The notes beneath the pieces were generated by a model, which saw nothing but the letters and a program-made list of their open reading frames with translations, searched no databases and had not been told where the DNA came from. 63,418 nucleotides of DNA from Clostridia bacterium (GTDB lineage Bacteria > Bacillota > Clostridia > Oscillospirales > CAG-272). Below are positions 47,245-57,492 of the stretch, piece by piece. The position numbers and the translations under genes were made by a program. The stretch spans positions 1 to 63,418 of the forward strand of contig JAGATA010000040.1 of NCBI GenBank assembly GCA_017621475.1. Direction: 5' to 3'. Each line of letters starts with the position of its first letter. The first letter of the stretch is position 1.

Positions 47245-49875
47245 TTATTTGGATTCTTTGATAGCTGCCTGAGCCGCTGCGAGTCTTGCGATCGGCACGC
47301 GGAAAGGAGAGCAAGAAACATAATCAAGACCGAGCTTGTGGCAGAATTCTACGGATGTGGGGTCACCGCCGTGTTCGCCGCAAATACCAACGTGGAGGTT
47401 GGGGTTAACGGGCTTACCGAGAGTGATAGCCATATTCATAAGTTTGCCAACACCTGTCTGGTCGAGTTTAGCGAAAGGATCGTTTTCGAAGATCTTAACA
47501 TCGTAGTAAGCGTTGAGGAACTTACCTGCGTCGTCACGAGAGAAGCCGTATGTCATCTGTGTCAAGTCGTTTGTACCGAAGCAGAAGAAGTCAGCATTAG
47601 CAGCGATATCATCGGCTGTGAGGCAAGCACGAGGAATTTCGATCATTGTACCAACTTCGTAGTCAAGTTTAACGCCTGCAGCAGCGATTTCAGCATCAGC
47701 TGTTGCAACAACTACGCTCTTAACGAACTTAAGTTCTTTAACTTCGCCAACGAGAGGAATCATAATTTCGGGTTTAACGTTCCAATCGGGGTGGTTCTTC
47801 TGTGTGTTGATAGCAGCACGGATAACAGCAGCTGTCTGCATCTTTGCAATTTCAGGATATGTTACTGCAAGACGGCAGCCACGGTGACCCATCATGGGGT
47901 TGAATTCGTGGAGAGAAGCGATGATGTTCTTGATTGCTTCAACAGATTTACCCTGTGCAGCAGCGAGAGCTTCGATGTCAGCTTCTTCTGTGGGACCGAA
48001 TTCGTGGAGCGGGGGGTCAAGGAAACGGATGCAAACGGGTGTACCTTCGAGAGCTTCGTAGAGGGCTTCAAAGTCAGCCTGCTGCATAGGAAGGATCTTA
48101 GCAAGAGCAACTTCTCTTTCTTCAACTGTTTCGGAGCAGATCATTTCGCGGAATGCGTCGATTCTGCCTTCGCCGAAGAACATATGCTCTGTACGGCAGA
48201 GACCGATACCTTCAGCACCGAGTTCGCGAGCTTTCTTAGCATCTGTGGGAGTATCAGCGTTTGTACGAACTTTGAGCTTTCTGTATTTGTCAGCCCAAGC
48301 CATAATTCTGCCGAATTCGCCGGCGATAGTAGCGTCAACTGTGGGAACAGCTTCGCCGTAGATCTTACCTGTAGAACCGTCGATGGAGATAACGTCGCCT
48401 TCAACGTATGTCTTGCCTGCGAGCTCGAACTTCTTGTTTTCTTCGTCCATCTTGATCTCGCCGCAACCGGAAACGCAACATTTACCCATACCGCGGGCAA
48501 CAACTGCTGCATGGCTTGTCATACCGCCGCGAACTGTAAGGATACCCTGAGCGGCTTTCATACCTTCGATATCTTCGGGGGATGTTTCGAGACGAACAAG
48601 AATAACTTTCTTGCCTGCTTCGTTCCAAGCTTTTGCATCTTCGGCAGAGAATACTACCTGACCGCAAGCAGCACCGGGGGAAGCACCGAGACCCTTACCA
48701 ACAACGTTAGCAGCCTTGAGCGCTTTAGCGTCGAACTGAGGGTGGAGAAGTGTATCGAGGTTTCTGGGGTCGATCATAAGAACAGCCTGCTGTTCTGTGA
48801 TCATGCCTTCGTCAACGAGGTCGCAAGCGATCTTAAGAGCAGCCTGAGCTGTTCTCTTACCGTTACGAGTCTGGAGCATATAGAGTTTTTCGTTTTCTAC
48901 AGTGAATTCCATATCCTGCATATCATGGTAGTGATTTTCAAGGATCTGGCAAACTTCCTTGAACTGAGTGAAAGCAGCAGGGAATTTTTCAGCCATCTGA
49001 GCGATGGGCATAGGTGTACGAACACCTGCAACAACGTCTTCGCCCTGTGCGTTTGTAAGGAATTCGCCCATGAGTTTCTTTTCGCCTGTAGCGGGGTCAC
49101 GTGTGAACGCAACGCCTGTACCGCAGTCTTCGCCCATATTACCGAACGCCATAGCCTGTACGTTTACGGCTGTACCCCAAGAGTAGGGAATATCGTTGTC
49201 ACGACGGTAAACGTTTGCACGGGGGTTGTCCCAAGAACGGAATACGGCTTTAACAGCGCCCATAAGCTGTTCTTTGGGGTCGGAGGGGAAGTCCTGACCG
49301 ATTTTTGCTTTATATTCAGCTTTGAACTGGTTAGCGAGTTCTTTGAGGTCGTCAGCTGTGAGTTCAACGTCAAGCTTAACGCCTTTTTCTTCTTTCATCT
49401 TATCGATGAGTTCTTCGAAGTATTTCTTACCTACTTCCATAACTACGTCAGAGTACATCTGGATGAATCTTCTGTAGCAGTCGTAAGCCCAGCGGGGGTT
49501 GCCGGATTTTTTAGCCATAACTTCAACAACTTCTTCGTTAAGACCGAGGTTAAGAATTGTGTCCATCATACCGGGCATAGATGCACGTGCGCCGGAACGA
49601 ACGGAAACGAGAAGGGGTTTTTCGAGGTCACCGAATTTTTTGCCTGTGATCTCTTCCATCTTTACGATGTATTCCATTATCTGAGCCTGGATTTCATCGT
49701 TGATCTTTTTACCGTCTTCGTAGTACTGTGTGCAGGCTTCTGTAGAAATTGTGAAGCCCTGGGGTACGGGAAGGCCGATTTTTGTCATTTCAGCAAGGTT
49801 AGCACCTTTACCGCCGAGAAGTTCACGCATGGAAGCGTCGCCTTCGGTAAACAAATAAACATACTTTTTTGCCAT
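47245..49875 (-). CDS. ppdK: pyruvate phosphate dikinase
   Basis: An 876-aa enzyme that interconverts pyruvate + ATP + Pi and PEP + AMP + PPi; in anaerobes it often works as a PPi-saving glycolytic step. The N-terminal ATP-grasp domain has GGKGANLAEM and SVRSGARASMPGMMDT. The swivelling phosphohistidine domain has the catalytic His455 in GGMTSHAAVVARGMGK, the same number as in the Clostridium symbiosum enzyme. The C-terminal TIM barrel has GTNDLTQMTYGFSRDD and the GICGEHGGDP catalytic Cys. The start is the ATG at 49875, behind TTGGAGG. Codon use is strongly biased. It stands alone, with no PPDK regulatory protein gene next to it. Confidence 0.97.
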   Translation of the reverse strand: MAKKYVYLFTEGDASMRELLGGKGANLAEMTKIGLPVPQGFTISTEACTQYYEDGKKINDEIQAQIMEYIVKMEEITGKKFGDLEKPLLVSVRSGARASMPGMMDTILNLGLNEEVVEVMAKKSGNPRWAYDCYRRFIQMYSDVVMEVGKKYFEELIDKMKEEKGVKLDVELTADDLKELANQFKAEYKAKIGQDFPSDPKEQLMGAVKAVFRSWDNPRANVYRRDNDIPYSWGTAVNVQAMAFGNMGEDCGTGVAFTRDPATGEKKLMGEFLTNAQGEDVVAGVRTPMPIAQMAEKFPAAFTQFKEVCQILENHYHDMQDMEFTVENEKLYMLQTRNGKRTAQAALKIACDLVDEGMITEQQAVLMIDPRNLDTLLHPQFDAKALKAANVVGKGLGASPGAACGQVVFSAEDAKAWNEAGKKVILVRLETSPEDIEGMKAAQGILTVRGGMTSHAAVVARGMGKCCVSGCGEIKMDEENKKFELAGKTYVEGDVISIDGSTGKIYGEAVPTVDATIAGEFGRIMAWADKYRKLKVRTNADTPTDAKKARELGAEGIGLCRTEHMFFGEGRIDAFREMICSETVEEREVALAKILPMQQADFEALYEALEGTPVCIRFLDPPLHEFGPTEEADIEALAAAQGKSVEAIKNIIASLHEFNPMMGHRGCRLAVTYPEIAKMQTAAVIRAAINTQKNHPDWNVKPEIMIPLVGEVKELKFVKSVVVATADAEIAAAGVKLDYEVGTMIEIPRACLTADDIAANADFFCFGTNDLTQMTYGFSRDDAGKFLNAYYDVKIFENDPFAKLDQTGVGKLMNMAITLGKPVNPNLHVGICGEHGGDPTSVEFCHKLGLDYVSCSPFRVPIARLAAAQAAIKESK

Positions 49876-50028
49876 TGGTATCAATCCTCCAATTTTGATG
49901 GTTTTTGTTTTATATGATATAAAACCATATTTACAAGCATATTCTATCACAAGTTTTCGCTAATATCTAGATATTTTTCAAAAATTTTTTTAAAAAGCGA
50001 AAAATTTTCTTAAAAAACACATATAAAC

Positions 50029-50057
50029 TTGCAAAAATACCCGAACTGTTGTAAAAT
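50029..50057 (+). promoter_or_regulatory. pth promoter
   Basis: TTGCAA and TAAAAT lie 17 bases apart, 36 bases upstream of the start codon. Confidence 0.55.
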
Positions 50058-50093
50058 ATAACAGATATTAAAGAAAAATTAAAGAGGAAAAGT

Positions 50094-50720
50094 ATGAACA
50101 TAGATGAACTTTTTAAAAAAATTGCCGCAGAGCGTGAGGCAAAGGCTGCGTGTCCCATTACTTTTATTGTTGCGGGTCTTGGAAACCCGGGAAAAGAATA
50201 TGACGGAACGCGCCATAATGCGGGCTTTGCCGCGCTTGACTATATAAGCGAAAAATGCGGCGAAAAGGTGCAGAAGGCAAAATTTGATTCCCTTGTGGGA
50301 GAAGCCAACATAGCGGGGGCGCGCGTGCTTCTTATGAAGCCGCAGACGTTTATGAACTCCTCCGGTACGGCTATTTCCGTAGCGGCGGATTTTTACAAGA
50401 TAGCGCCCGAAAACGTGATAGTTCTTTGCGATGATATTGCGCAGGACCCCGGCAAGATGCGCATACGCAAAAGCGGAAGTGCGGGCGGTCACAACGGACT
50501 TAAAAGTATAATCGCGTTTCTTGACAGCGTGAATTTCAAGCGTATCCGCATAGGTGTGGGCGCGAAGCCCAACCCCGAATACGACCTTGCGGATTGGGTG
50601 CTGGGCAAATTTTCCGCAGACGACAAAAAACTCGTGGAATCGTGCTTTGAAAAAGCGTATAATGCTATTGAGCTTATCGTGAAGGGCGACATCGAAAAAG
50701 CGATGTGCGCGTATAATTAA
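50094..50720 (+). CDS. pth: peptidyl-tRNA hydrolase with N-terminal extension
   Basis: A 208-aa enzyme that frees tRNA from dropped-off peptidyl-tRNA. The core is complete: FIVAGLGNPGKEYDGTRHNAGF with catalytic His41, LMKPQTFMNSSG, and CDDIAQDPGKMRIRKSGSAGGHNG. The N-terminal 22 residues (helical, charged, with EREAKAACP) precede the usual start of the family. The ATG at 50094 has AGAGGAAAAG upstream and no better inner start exists. In Bacillus this gene (spoVC) is followed by mfd; here a GH43 gene lies between. Confidence 0.94.
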   Translation: MNIDELFKKIAAEREAKAACPITFIVAGLGNPGKEYDGTRHNAGFAALDYISEKCGEKVQKAKFDSLVGEANIAGARVLLMKPQTFMNSSGTAISVAADFYKIAPENVIVLCDDIAQDPGKMRIRKSGSAGGHNGLKSIIAFLDSVNFKRIRIGVGAKPNPEYDLADWVLGKFSADDKKLVESCFEKAYNAIELIVKGDIEKAMCAYN

Positions 50721-50810
50721 AAGAAAAAATATGACTTTTCGGTAAAGCCGGTTTTTGCCCCGAAAAAATATTATAAAACATTATTATGAAACAAAAAGGA
50801 GTGTTTGTTT

Positions 50811-51728
50811 ATGAGTAGTTCGGAAATAATTTTAAAAAATCCTATTGATGATGGTTGGTATGCCGACCCCGAGGCTCGTGTCTATGAGGGAATGTACGTT
50901 ATTTACGCTACGCGTTCCTTGCCATTTGACGAGCAGAAAAATCAGGTTTGCTTTACCTCCTCTGATCTGGTAAATTGGAAAAAGCATGAGGATATTATCG
51001 ACATGAGCGGTTTCCCTTGGGCCACCAGAGCCATCTGGGCACCTACCATTATAGATAAGGATGGAAAGTATTACTATATTTTTGCTTCCGGTGATATCCA
51101 CAGTGAGGAAACGAAGGGCGGCTTGGAGATCGCCGTTTCCGATTCTCCCGTAGGCCCTTTTCGCGCTTTTACGGACGGCCCTCTTGTAAATGGCTTTCAT
51201 CACGGAGCGCAGCCTATTGACGCCCATCTTTTCAAGGACGACGACGGCACGATATATCTTTTATACGGCGGTTGGGGGCATTGCAATATTGCGATCATGA
51301 ACGAGGAAATGAACGGATTTGTTCCGTTTCCCGATGGAGAGATATTCAAGGAGATAACTCCTCCCGACTACGTGGAAGGCCCGTGTGTTTTCAAACGCGG
51401 TGGGGAGTATTATTTTATGTGGTCTGCCGGAAAATGGAGCGCCGGAACATACCGTGTCAATGTCGCCCGCGCAAGGTCGCTTTTCGGTGATTTCAGCAAT
51501 TATAAAACCATTCTTTGTACAGGGGATTGCGATTTTGCTAACGGTCCCGGTCATAACGGCTATTTCTATCTTGCAGAGCAGGACAGATATCTTATCGTTT
51601 ACCACCGCCACGATAACAGTATCCGTGACGGTAACGCACGTTTTATGTGCATCGACGATATGCCTCTTGACGAAAACGGGGATGTTTTGCCGATAAAAAT
51701 GACGAAAGAATGGAAAATGAAAATTTAA
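50811..51728 (+). CDS. glycoside hydrolase family 43 enzyme
   Basis: A 305-aa five-bladed propeller of the GH43 family (arabinofuranosidase, xylosidase or arabinanase type). The three catalytic carboxylates are in place: D19 (YADPEA, base), D137 (PIDAHLF, pKa modulator) and E189 (VEGPCVF, acid). There is no signal peptide, so it would act on imported oligosaccharides. The start chosen is the ATG at 50811 with AAAAGGAG 9 bases upstream. It splits the usual pth-mfd pair and its codon use and spacing differ somewhat from the neighbours, which suggests insertion by transfer. Confidence 0.88.
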   Translation: MSSSEIILKNPIDDGWYADPEARVYEGMYVIYATRSLPFDEQKNQVCFTSSDLVNWKKHEDIIDMSGFPWATRAIWAPTIIDKDGKYYYIFASGDIHSEETKGGLEIAVSDSPVGPFRAFTDGPLVNGFHHGAQPIDAHLFKDDDGTIYLLYGGWGHCNIAIMNEEMNGFVPFPDGEIFKEITPPDYVEGPCVFKRGGEYYFMWSAGKWSAGTYRVNVARARSLFGDFSNYKTILCTGDCDFANGPGHNGYFYLAEQDRYLIVYHRHDNSIRDGNARFMCIDDMPLDENGDVLPIKMTKEWKMKI

Positions 51729-51764
51729 GGCAATTTTCCCAATTAACGAAAACGGAGGTGAAAT

Positions 51765-54700
51765 ATGAACATAATTTTAGACCGTTTCCGGTTGGAGCGC
51801 GAATACGCTCAAATAAAAAAATCTTACGAAGAGGTGAAGCTGCGCAAGCGGCGCTATCCTTTTCTTGTAACAGGACTTTGCGAGGGGGCGCTCGACGCTT
51901 TCCTTGCCTCTTTCACGTTGGATGAAAAACGGGGAACGGCGCTTATTGTGGCAAACGACGAAAGCACGGCAAACCGTGTGCGCATTTTTCTTTCGAACTG
52001 CGGTTTGCGCACGGCGTTCTACCCCTCACGCAGACCTGTGCTGTACAATATAGTTTCTTCGCACGAGCTGGAGCACGAGCGCCTATTTTGCCTTGCGGGG
52101 ATATGTGCGGGAACTCTGGACGTCGTTATAACTGTTCCTGAGGCGGCAGTACAGTTTACCGCGCCGAAGGAGAAGATACTCGGCACTTCGCGCACCGTTT
52201 CCGTCGGCGATGTGATGGATATACGCGAATTTTCCGAGCTTCTTATTTCCGCAGGATATGTTTCCTGCGACCTTGTTGACGGCCGAGGCAAATTCAGCAC
52301 GCGCGGCGGTATACTGGACGTTTTTCCGCCGCAGCTTGCCCATCCCGTAAGACTTGAGCTTTTCGGGGATGAGGTTGACAGCATCGGTTATTTCGACGTT
52401 ATGACGCAGAGAAAAACGGAGAATATGCAGAGCTTTTCCGTGATGTGTTCGCGTGAGGTCTTGCCCGATGCGGCGGCGAAGAGCGCGCTTTGCGCTCACA
52501 TAGAAAAAATGGTGCAAAAAGCACCCGATTTTGAAAGCAAGGCAACGCTTATGCACGAAAAAGAGTGCATTGCCACGGACATTGAAGCGCCTTTTATTGA
52601 CAAATATATTTCCTTTATATATAAAGAGCGCGTTTGCTTGCTCGATTATTTTGAGAACGGAGAAACGCTTGTATTCGGTATAGAGCGCGCAACGCTTGAG
52701 GACAGACTCAAGGGCTTTGAGATACAGAGCGCAGAGGACGTGCGCGAACTTCTGGAACACGGGCTCATTTCCGCACAGTACCGCGATTTCGCATTTAACG
52801 GGGAAAGACTTTTTTCTTTCTTCGAAAACAATGCGGCGCTTGTGCTCGATAACTTCACCTCTCAATACCCGGGCAAGCTTTCGGAAATATTCTCATTTTA
52901 CACAAGAAAGCCGCCGTCTTTTACGGAAGGATTTGAGCATCTTAAAGAGGATGTTTCCGATTTTGTGAAAAATAATTACTCCGTGCTTCTCGTGTGTGAG
53001 AACACGGTCTCCGCAAACAACCTGCAAAGCCTTCTCGAGGAAGCGGGCATTCGCACCGCGTTCGTGCAGAATTACGAGCATGTTGACGAAGTTCCGCGCC
53101 GTATCCCCATAGTGACCTGCGGTGCTATCCCGTCTTTTGAACTTATGCACTCCGCATTCGTTTGCATTTCGGAGCTTGCGGGCAACAGTATGCGCATTGT
53201 CAAGAGAGAGAAAAAGCGTACTTCTTCCGTCGCGCAAAGCTCGAAGCAGAAGCTGCTTTCTTACGCCGACCTTACTGTTGGCGATCTAGTGGTGCACGAT
53301 GCACACGGTATAGGCAGATACGTCGGAATTGAAAACATCAAAAATTACGACGGAACTCGCCGCGATCATATCAAAATACAATATTCCGGTACGGATGTGC
53401 TCTATGTTCCTTGCGAGCAGATAGACCTCGTTTCCAAATATATCGGCCCGCGCAGCGACGATGCGGGAATGAAGCTTTCCAAGCTTGGCGGCACGGATTG
53501 GCACAAAACAAAGGCGAGAGTCAAAAAAGAAGTGCGCGAAATGGCGAAGGAGCTTATCAAGCTGTACGCCGAGCGCCAGCGCAGACCGGGCTTTGCTTTC
53601 CCTGCCGATGACGAGATGCAGCGCGAGTTTGAATCTATGTTTGAATATGAAGAAACGGACGCACAGCTTGAAGCCGCACGGGAAATAAAATCCGATATGG
53701 AAAAGACCGTGCCTATGGACAGACTTCTTTGCGGCGATGTTGGCTTTGGCAAAACGGAGGTTGCGCTTCGCGCCGCGTTCAAAGCGGTAATGGGCGGAAA
53801 GCAGGTAGCAATACTTGTCCCCACTACCATTCTGGCTTCCCAGCACTTCCGCACAACGCTTTCGCGTATGCGCGGTTTCCCACTGAATATCGCGATGCTC
53901 TCCAGATTTTCGCAGGGAAAAGAGCAGGGGGCAACTCTGCGCGCCCTTGCGAGAGGTGATATAGATATTCTTATCGGTACTCACAGAATACTTTCGGATG
54001 ACGTTAAGTTCCGAGATCTGGGGCTTGTTATAATAGACGAAGAGCAAAGATTCGGTGTGGCGCATAAAGAAAAACTGAAACAAATATCAAAAAATGTTGA
54101 CGTGCTTACCCTTACGGCAACGCCCATACCGAGAACGCTCGGTATGGCGATGAACTCCATCCGTGATATGTCTGTGCTTGACGAAGCGCCGGAGGCGCGC
54201 CGCCCCGTGCAGACTTATGTTATGGAATTTGACGAGATAATCATAAACGAAGCCATACGCCGAGAGATTGCGCGCGCAGGTCAAGTGTTTTATCTTCACA
54301 ACCGTGTAGACAGCATATATTCCGTTGCCTCGCGCCTGCGTACACGCTTTCCCGATGCGACCGTAGCTGTGGCTCACGGGCAGATGGAAAAGGAGGAGCT
54401 TGCCGCCGTTTGGCAGTCGCTTGTCGCAGGAGAGACGGATATCCTCGTCTGCACGACGATAATTGAAACGGGCGTGGATATTCCCAATGCGAACACGCTC
54501 ATAATCGAACAGGCGGACAGAATGGGGCTTGCCCAGCTCCACCAGATACGCGGCCGCGTGGGTCGTTCACAAAGACTTGCTTATGCTTACTTTACCTATA
54601 ACAAGGGTAGGGCACTTTCGGAGGATTCTTCCAAACGTTTGGCTGCAATACGCGACTTTACTGAGTTTGGCTCGGGATTTAAGATAGCCCTGCGTGATCT

Positions 54701-55280
54701 TGAGATACGCGGCGCAGGCGATGTGCTTGGCGCACGCCAGCACGGACATATGGAGAGTATCGGTTACGATCTTTACGTTAAGATACTTGACGAGGCAGTG
54801 CTTGAAGAGCAGGGCATTGAAAAGGTGCAAAAGGCGGATTGCGTTATAAATATAGGAAGAGATTCTTATATTCCCAAAACGTACATTCCCGGCGAAGCGC
54901 AGCGCATAGAGATATACAAAAAGATAGCGCACGTAAAGACGGAGGCGGATGCAGACGACATTGCAGACGAACTTCTGGACAGGTACGGCGACCTTGCGCC
55001 AAGCGTGGAAACGCTGCTTGATGCTGCTCTCTGCCGTTCTCTCGGCTGTGAATGCGGATTTACGCAGATAGACGAGAAAAACGGAAGTGTCATTATCTAT
55101 CCGGAACAGCTTGACCTTGCTTCATGGTCTGAAATGGCAGAAGCTTTTCCGGGAAGAGTACTTGTTACTCCCGTGGCGCGCCCATATATTTCGTGCAGAA
55201 AACCGCCCAAAGAGCCTCTCTTTGCTTTTATTCGCAAATTATTAATAAAATATATACAAATAAAATCGAAAAAAGAGTAG
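51765..55280 (+). CDS. mfd: transcription-repair coupling factor
   Basis: A 1171-aa ATP-driven translocase that removes stalled RNA polymerase and recruits UvrA. The N-terminal UvrB-homology region (about 1-330) includes GKFSTRGGILDVFPP. The RNA polymerase interaction domain around residues 500-560 has VGDLVVHDAHGIGRYVGIE. The RecG-like motor has Walker A GDVGFGKTE (from about 657), motif II IIDEEQRFG (about 755), TATPIPRTLG, and later QIRGRVGRS. The C-terminal TRCF domain is present (from about 1030). The ATG follows ACGGAGGTG. Confidence 0.96.
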   Translation: MNIILDRFRLEREYAQIKKSYEEVKLRKRRYPFLVTGLCEGALDAFLASFTLDEKRGTALIVANDESTANRVRIFLSNCGLRTAFYPSRRPVLYNIVSSHELEHERLFCLAGICAGTLDVVITVPEAAVQFTAPKEKILGTSRTVSVGDVMDIREFSELLISAGYVSCDLVDGRGKFSTRGGILDVFPPQLAHPVRLELFGDEVDSIGYFDVMTQRKTENMQSFSVMCSREVLPDAAAKSALCAHIEKMVQKAPDFESKATLMHEKECIATDIEAPFIDKYISFIYKERVCLLDYFENGETLVFGIERATLEDRLKGFEIQSAEDVRELLEHGLISAQYRDFAFNGERLFSFFENNAALVLDNFTSQYPGKLSEIFSFYTRKPPSFTEGFEHLKEDVSDFVKNNYSVLLVCENTVSANNLQSLLEEAGIRTAFVQNYEHVDEVPRRIPIVTCGAIPSFELMHSAFVCISELAGNSMRIVKREKKRTSSVAQSSKQKLLSYADLTVGDLVVHDAHGIGRYVGIENIKNYDGTRRDHIKIQYSGTDVLYVPCEQIDLVSKYIGPRSDDAGMKLSKLGGTDWHKTKARVKKEVREMAKELIKLYAERQRRPGFAFPADDEMQREFESMFEYEETDAQLEAAREIKSDMEKTVPMDRLLCGDVGFGKTEVALRAAFKAVMGGKQVAILVPTTILASQHFRTTLSRMRGFPLNIAMLSRFSQGKEQGATLRALARGDIDILIGTHRILSDDVKFRDLGLVIIDEEQRFGVAHKEKLKQISKNVDVLTLTATPIPRTLGMAMNSIRDMSVLDEAPEARRPVQTYVMEFDEIIINEAIRREIARAGQVFYLHNRVDSIYSVASRLRTRFPDATVAVAHGQMEKEELAAVWQSLVAGETDILVCTTIIETGVDIPNANTLIIEQADRMGLAQLHQIRGRVGRSQRLAYAYFTYNKGRALSEDSSKRLAAIRDFTEFGSGFKIALRDLEIRGAGDVLGARQHGHMESIGYDLYVKILDEAVLEEQGIEKVQKADCVINIGRDSYIPKTYIPGEAQRIEIYKKIAHVKTEADADDIADELLDRYGDLAPSVETLLDAALCRSLGCECGFTQIDEKNGSVIIYPEQLDLASWSEMAEAFPGRVLVTPVARPYISCRKPPKEPLFAFIRKLLIKYIQIKSKKE

Positions 55281-55373
55281 ATTTTCTTTGAATTTTATGT
55301 ATAATATAATGTGTATCTAATTTTGCAAATGCAAAATTTCACTAAAAACAATTTTATCCAGGAGAATTTAAAA

Positions 55374-56600
55374 ATGAAAAGAACAGGAAAATTTGTGAAG
55401 ATTCTTTCTCTCGTGCTTTGCGCGGCTATGCTTATGCTTGCGCTTGCATCCTGCGGAAAGGGTGACAACGTCCTCACTTTCACAGCGGACGGCAAGGAAT
55501 ACACTCTTACAGAGAGTGAACTTGACTTTATGATGATGTATAGAAAATATCAGCTTTTCTATGCAAACAGCTATCCTTCTTCTTATGATGCTTTCTTGTG
55601 GCAGGACGCTGAAACAGACTCTTCCATTACACAGGTTATCGTTGATACAGCCAAAACAGTTCTCGTTGAAAAGTACCTTATGGAAAAATTCGGCCTTGAA
55701 CTTGACGAAAAAGAAGTAAAAGAACTCAAGGACGAATACAAAGCTTCCGTTAAGCAGTGGGGAGGTCAGGGCGGATTCAAGGCTCGCTTCGGTTGGACGG
55801 CAGACCAGATGATGCAGTATGACCTTGCTATCAAGAACAACACAATGATCAGAGATTACCTCTACAACACTGAAACAGGTGTTGAGAAAGTTACTGATGA
55901 AGAACTTGATGCATACTACAACGAAAAATACAAGCAGTACCAGCTCATTATGATCACCACAACACAGGATGTTTCCAAGAACGATGAAGGCAAAAAGGAA
56001 TATCTTGTATATGACAAGGACGGCAAGGAAGTTACTGTAACAGATATTTCCGAGGAAAATCTTAAAGCAAACGAATATTCTCTTGCATATTCTTACAAGT
56101 ACGTTGACCTTGAAGAGGGCTCCGAAAGAAAAGAAGAAAAAACGGCTCTTGTTGACGAGATCCTCGCAGAACTCAAGGAAGGCGCTGATTTTAAAGAACT
56201 CGCACTCAAATATTCCGATGAATTTTTGACGGAATACTTTGAAGACGGTTATATCCTCGAAGGCGATCTCATCAATGATGAAGACGCTATCGAAGCTATC
56301 AACAAGCTTGAAGTAGGCGATTACACAGAAACAGCTATCTCTATTGAATCCGGTAAATACTACTACATCGTTAAGAGAGTTGCTCTTGAAGAAAAGGCTT
56401 ACACACACGCTTACGAAGGCGCTGAAAACACAGAATATGCAGATCTTTTTGAAGATTTCGGTTCTACTGTTGCAGATTCCAAATATGAAAAATTCCTTGA
56501 AGAATACATCAAAGCTGTTGTTGAAAACAAGGAAGTTCTTGAAACATATTCTATGGCAACAACAAAGCTTTCCCCGATGATTGCAAAAATGATCGGTTAA
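55374..56600 (+). CDS. PrsA/PpiC-type peptidyl-prolyl isomerase lipoprotein
   Basis: A 408-aa lipoprotein foldase. The signal peptide ends in the lipobox LASC with the lipidated Cys27. The mature protein has a SurA-N-like helical domain (about 40-200), a parvulin-like region (about 205-370, with a KELALKYSDEF segment and charged insertions) and a C-terminal helix. The parvulin core is divergent and may lack full isomerase activity. It should act at the outer face of the membrane in folding of secreted proteins. The ATG at 55374 follows CAGGAG. It ends 7 bases before the DUF5685 gene. Confidence 0.82.
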   Translation: MKRTGKFVKILSLVLCAAMLMLALASCGKGDNVLTFTADGKEYTLTESELDFMMMYRKYQLFYANSYPSSYDAFLWQDAETDSSITQVIVDTAKTVLVEKYLMEKFGLELDEKEVKELKDEYKASVKQWGGQGGFKARFGWTADQMMQYDLAIKNNTMIRDYLYNTETGVEKVTDEELDAYYNEKYKQYQLIMITTTQDVSKNDEGKKEYLVYDKDGKEVTVTDISEENLKANEYSLAYSYKYVDLEEGSERKEEKTALVDEILAELKEGADFKELALKYSDEFLTEYFEDGYILEGDLINDEDAIEAINKLEVGDYTETAISIESGKYYYIVKRVALEEKAYTHAYEGAENTEYADLFEDFGSTVADSKYEKFLEEYIKAVVENKEVLETYSMATTKLSPMIAKMIG

Positions 56601-56607
56601 TTTAACT

Positions 56608-57492
56608 TTGTTTGGCTTTGTAAAACCTTTTGTGCCCCTTTTGCGCGTTGGCGAGCACGAATTTTACCGCGGAGCTTACTGTGGGCTTTGCAATGCGATG
56701 AGCAAATATACGGGGCTTTCCTCCAGCGTGACGCTGAGCTACGATATGGTGTTTTTTGCACTTGTTCGAGGCGCGCTTGCGGGGGACGAATACATCTTGA
56801 AAAAGAAAAGATGTGCCGTTCATCCTTTGAAAAAACGTACTATGATGATGCAGAATCCTTCGCTTGAATATACAGCAAGAGTAAACGCTTTGCTTGTTTA
56901 CTATAAATTGCGTGATGATATTGCGGATGAACGCGCAATAAAGAAAATGACAGCCGGCGTTTTATCGCCGGCTGTTGCAAAAATGAAAAAGAAAGCGGGC
57001 GCGGACGAAACGCTTGAAGAAGCCGTAAAGCGTTCGCTTTCCGATCTTGCAAAACTCGAAAAAGAAAAATGTTCTTCGCCCGATGCGGCGGCGCAAACCT
57101 TTGGCGCATTGCTTTCCGATCTTCTTTCTTTCGGACTTTCCGGTGCGAACGAAAGAATAGCGCGGCAGATAGGTATGCACACGGGCAGAGCCGTTTACCT
57201 TGCGGATGCGGCGTGCGATTTTTGGAAGGATAAAAAAAGCGGTTCTTACAACCCGTTCGTGCTGTCGTTCGGCGGGGAGATGACGGAACAGAACGCGCAG
57301 ACGGTGAAAAATGCCGTCCTTTTGGAGCTTTCGGCGCTTTGCCGCGCACTTGAGCTTATTGATTACAGCGGATTCGACCTGACAAGAGAATGCGCTCTTA
57401 ATATTGCAATATATGGCATAAAGAACGCATTTTTTGCGGAATTCGAAAAGGAGAGACTGAATGACAAATCCCTACACAGTGCTGGGAATTGA
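56608..57492 (+). CDS. DUF5685-family protein
   Basis: A 294-aa helical protein of the DUF5685 family, recognised by the N-terminal [23 protein letters not shown] segment (positions about 25-47, with its Cys pair) and [19 protein letters not shown] near residue 190. The start is TTG at 56608. The end overlaps the DnaJ-like gene by 32 bases, so the two are co-translated. The function is not known; the family is found in Clostridia beside a J-domain gene, as here, suggesting a substrate handed to a DnaK-type chaperone. Confidence 0.8.
   Translation: MFGFVKPFVPLLRVGEHEFYRGAYCGLCNAMSKYTGLSSSVTLSYDMVFFALVRGALAGDEYILKKKRCAVHPLKKRTMMMQNPSLEYTARVNALLVYYKLRDDIADERAIKKMTAGVLSPAVAKMKKKAGADETLEEAVKRSLSDLAKLEKEKCSSPDAAAQTFGALLSDLLSFGLSGANERIARQIGMHTGRAVYLADAACDFWKDKKSGSYNPFVLSFGGEMTEQNAQTVKNAVLLELSALCRALELIDYSGFDLTRECALNIAIYGIKNAFFAEFEKERLNDKSLHSAGN

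Noticed and set aside
47338..49917. 859-codon open frame antisense to ppdK
   Set aside because: It mirrors ppdK, whose biased codons avoid triplets that read as stops on the other strand. The product is Cys/Phe/Val-rich without motifs. Similar antisense frames over nifJ (5477-6886), metG (26847-28889), pnp (40645-42660) and glnN (59743-61356) are rejected for the same reason.
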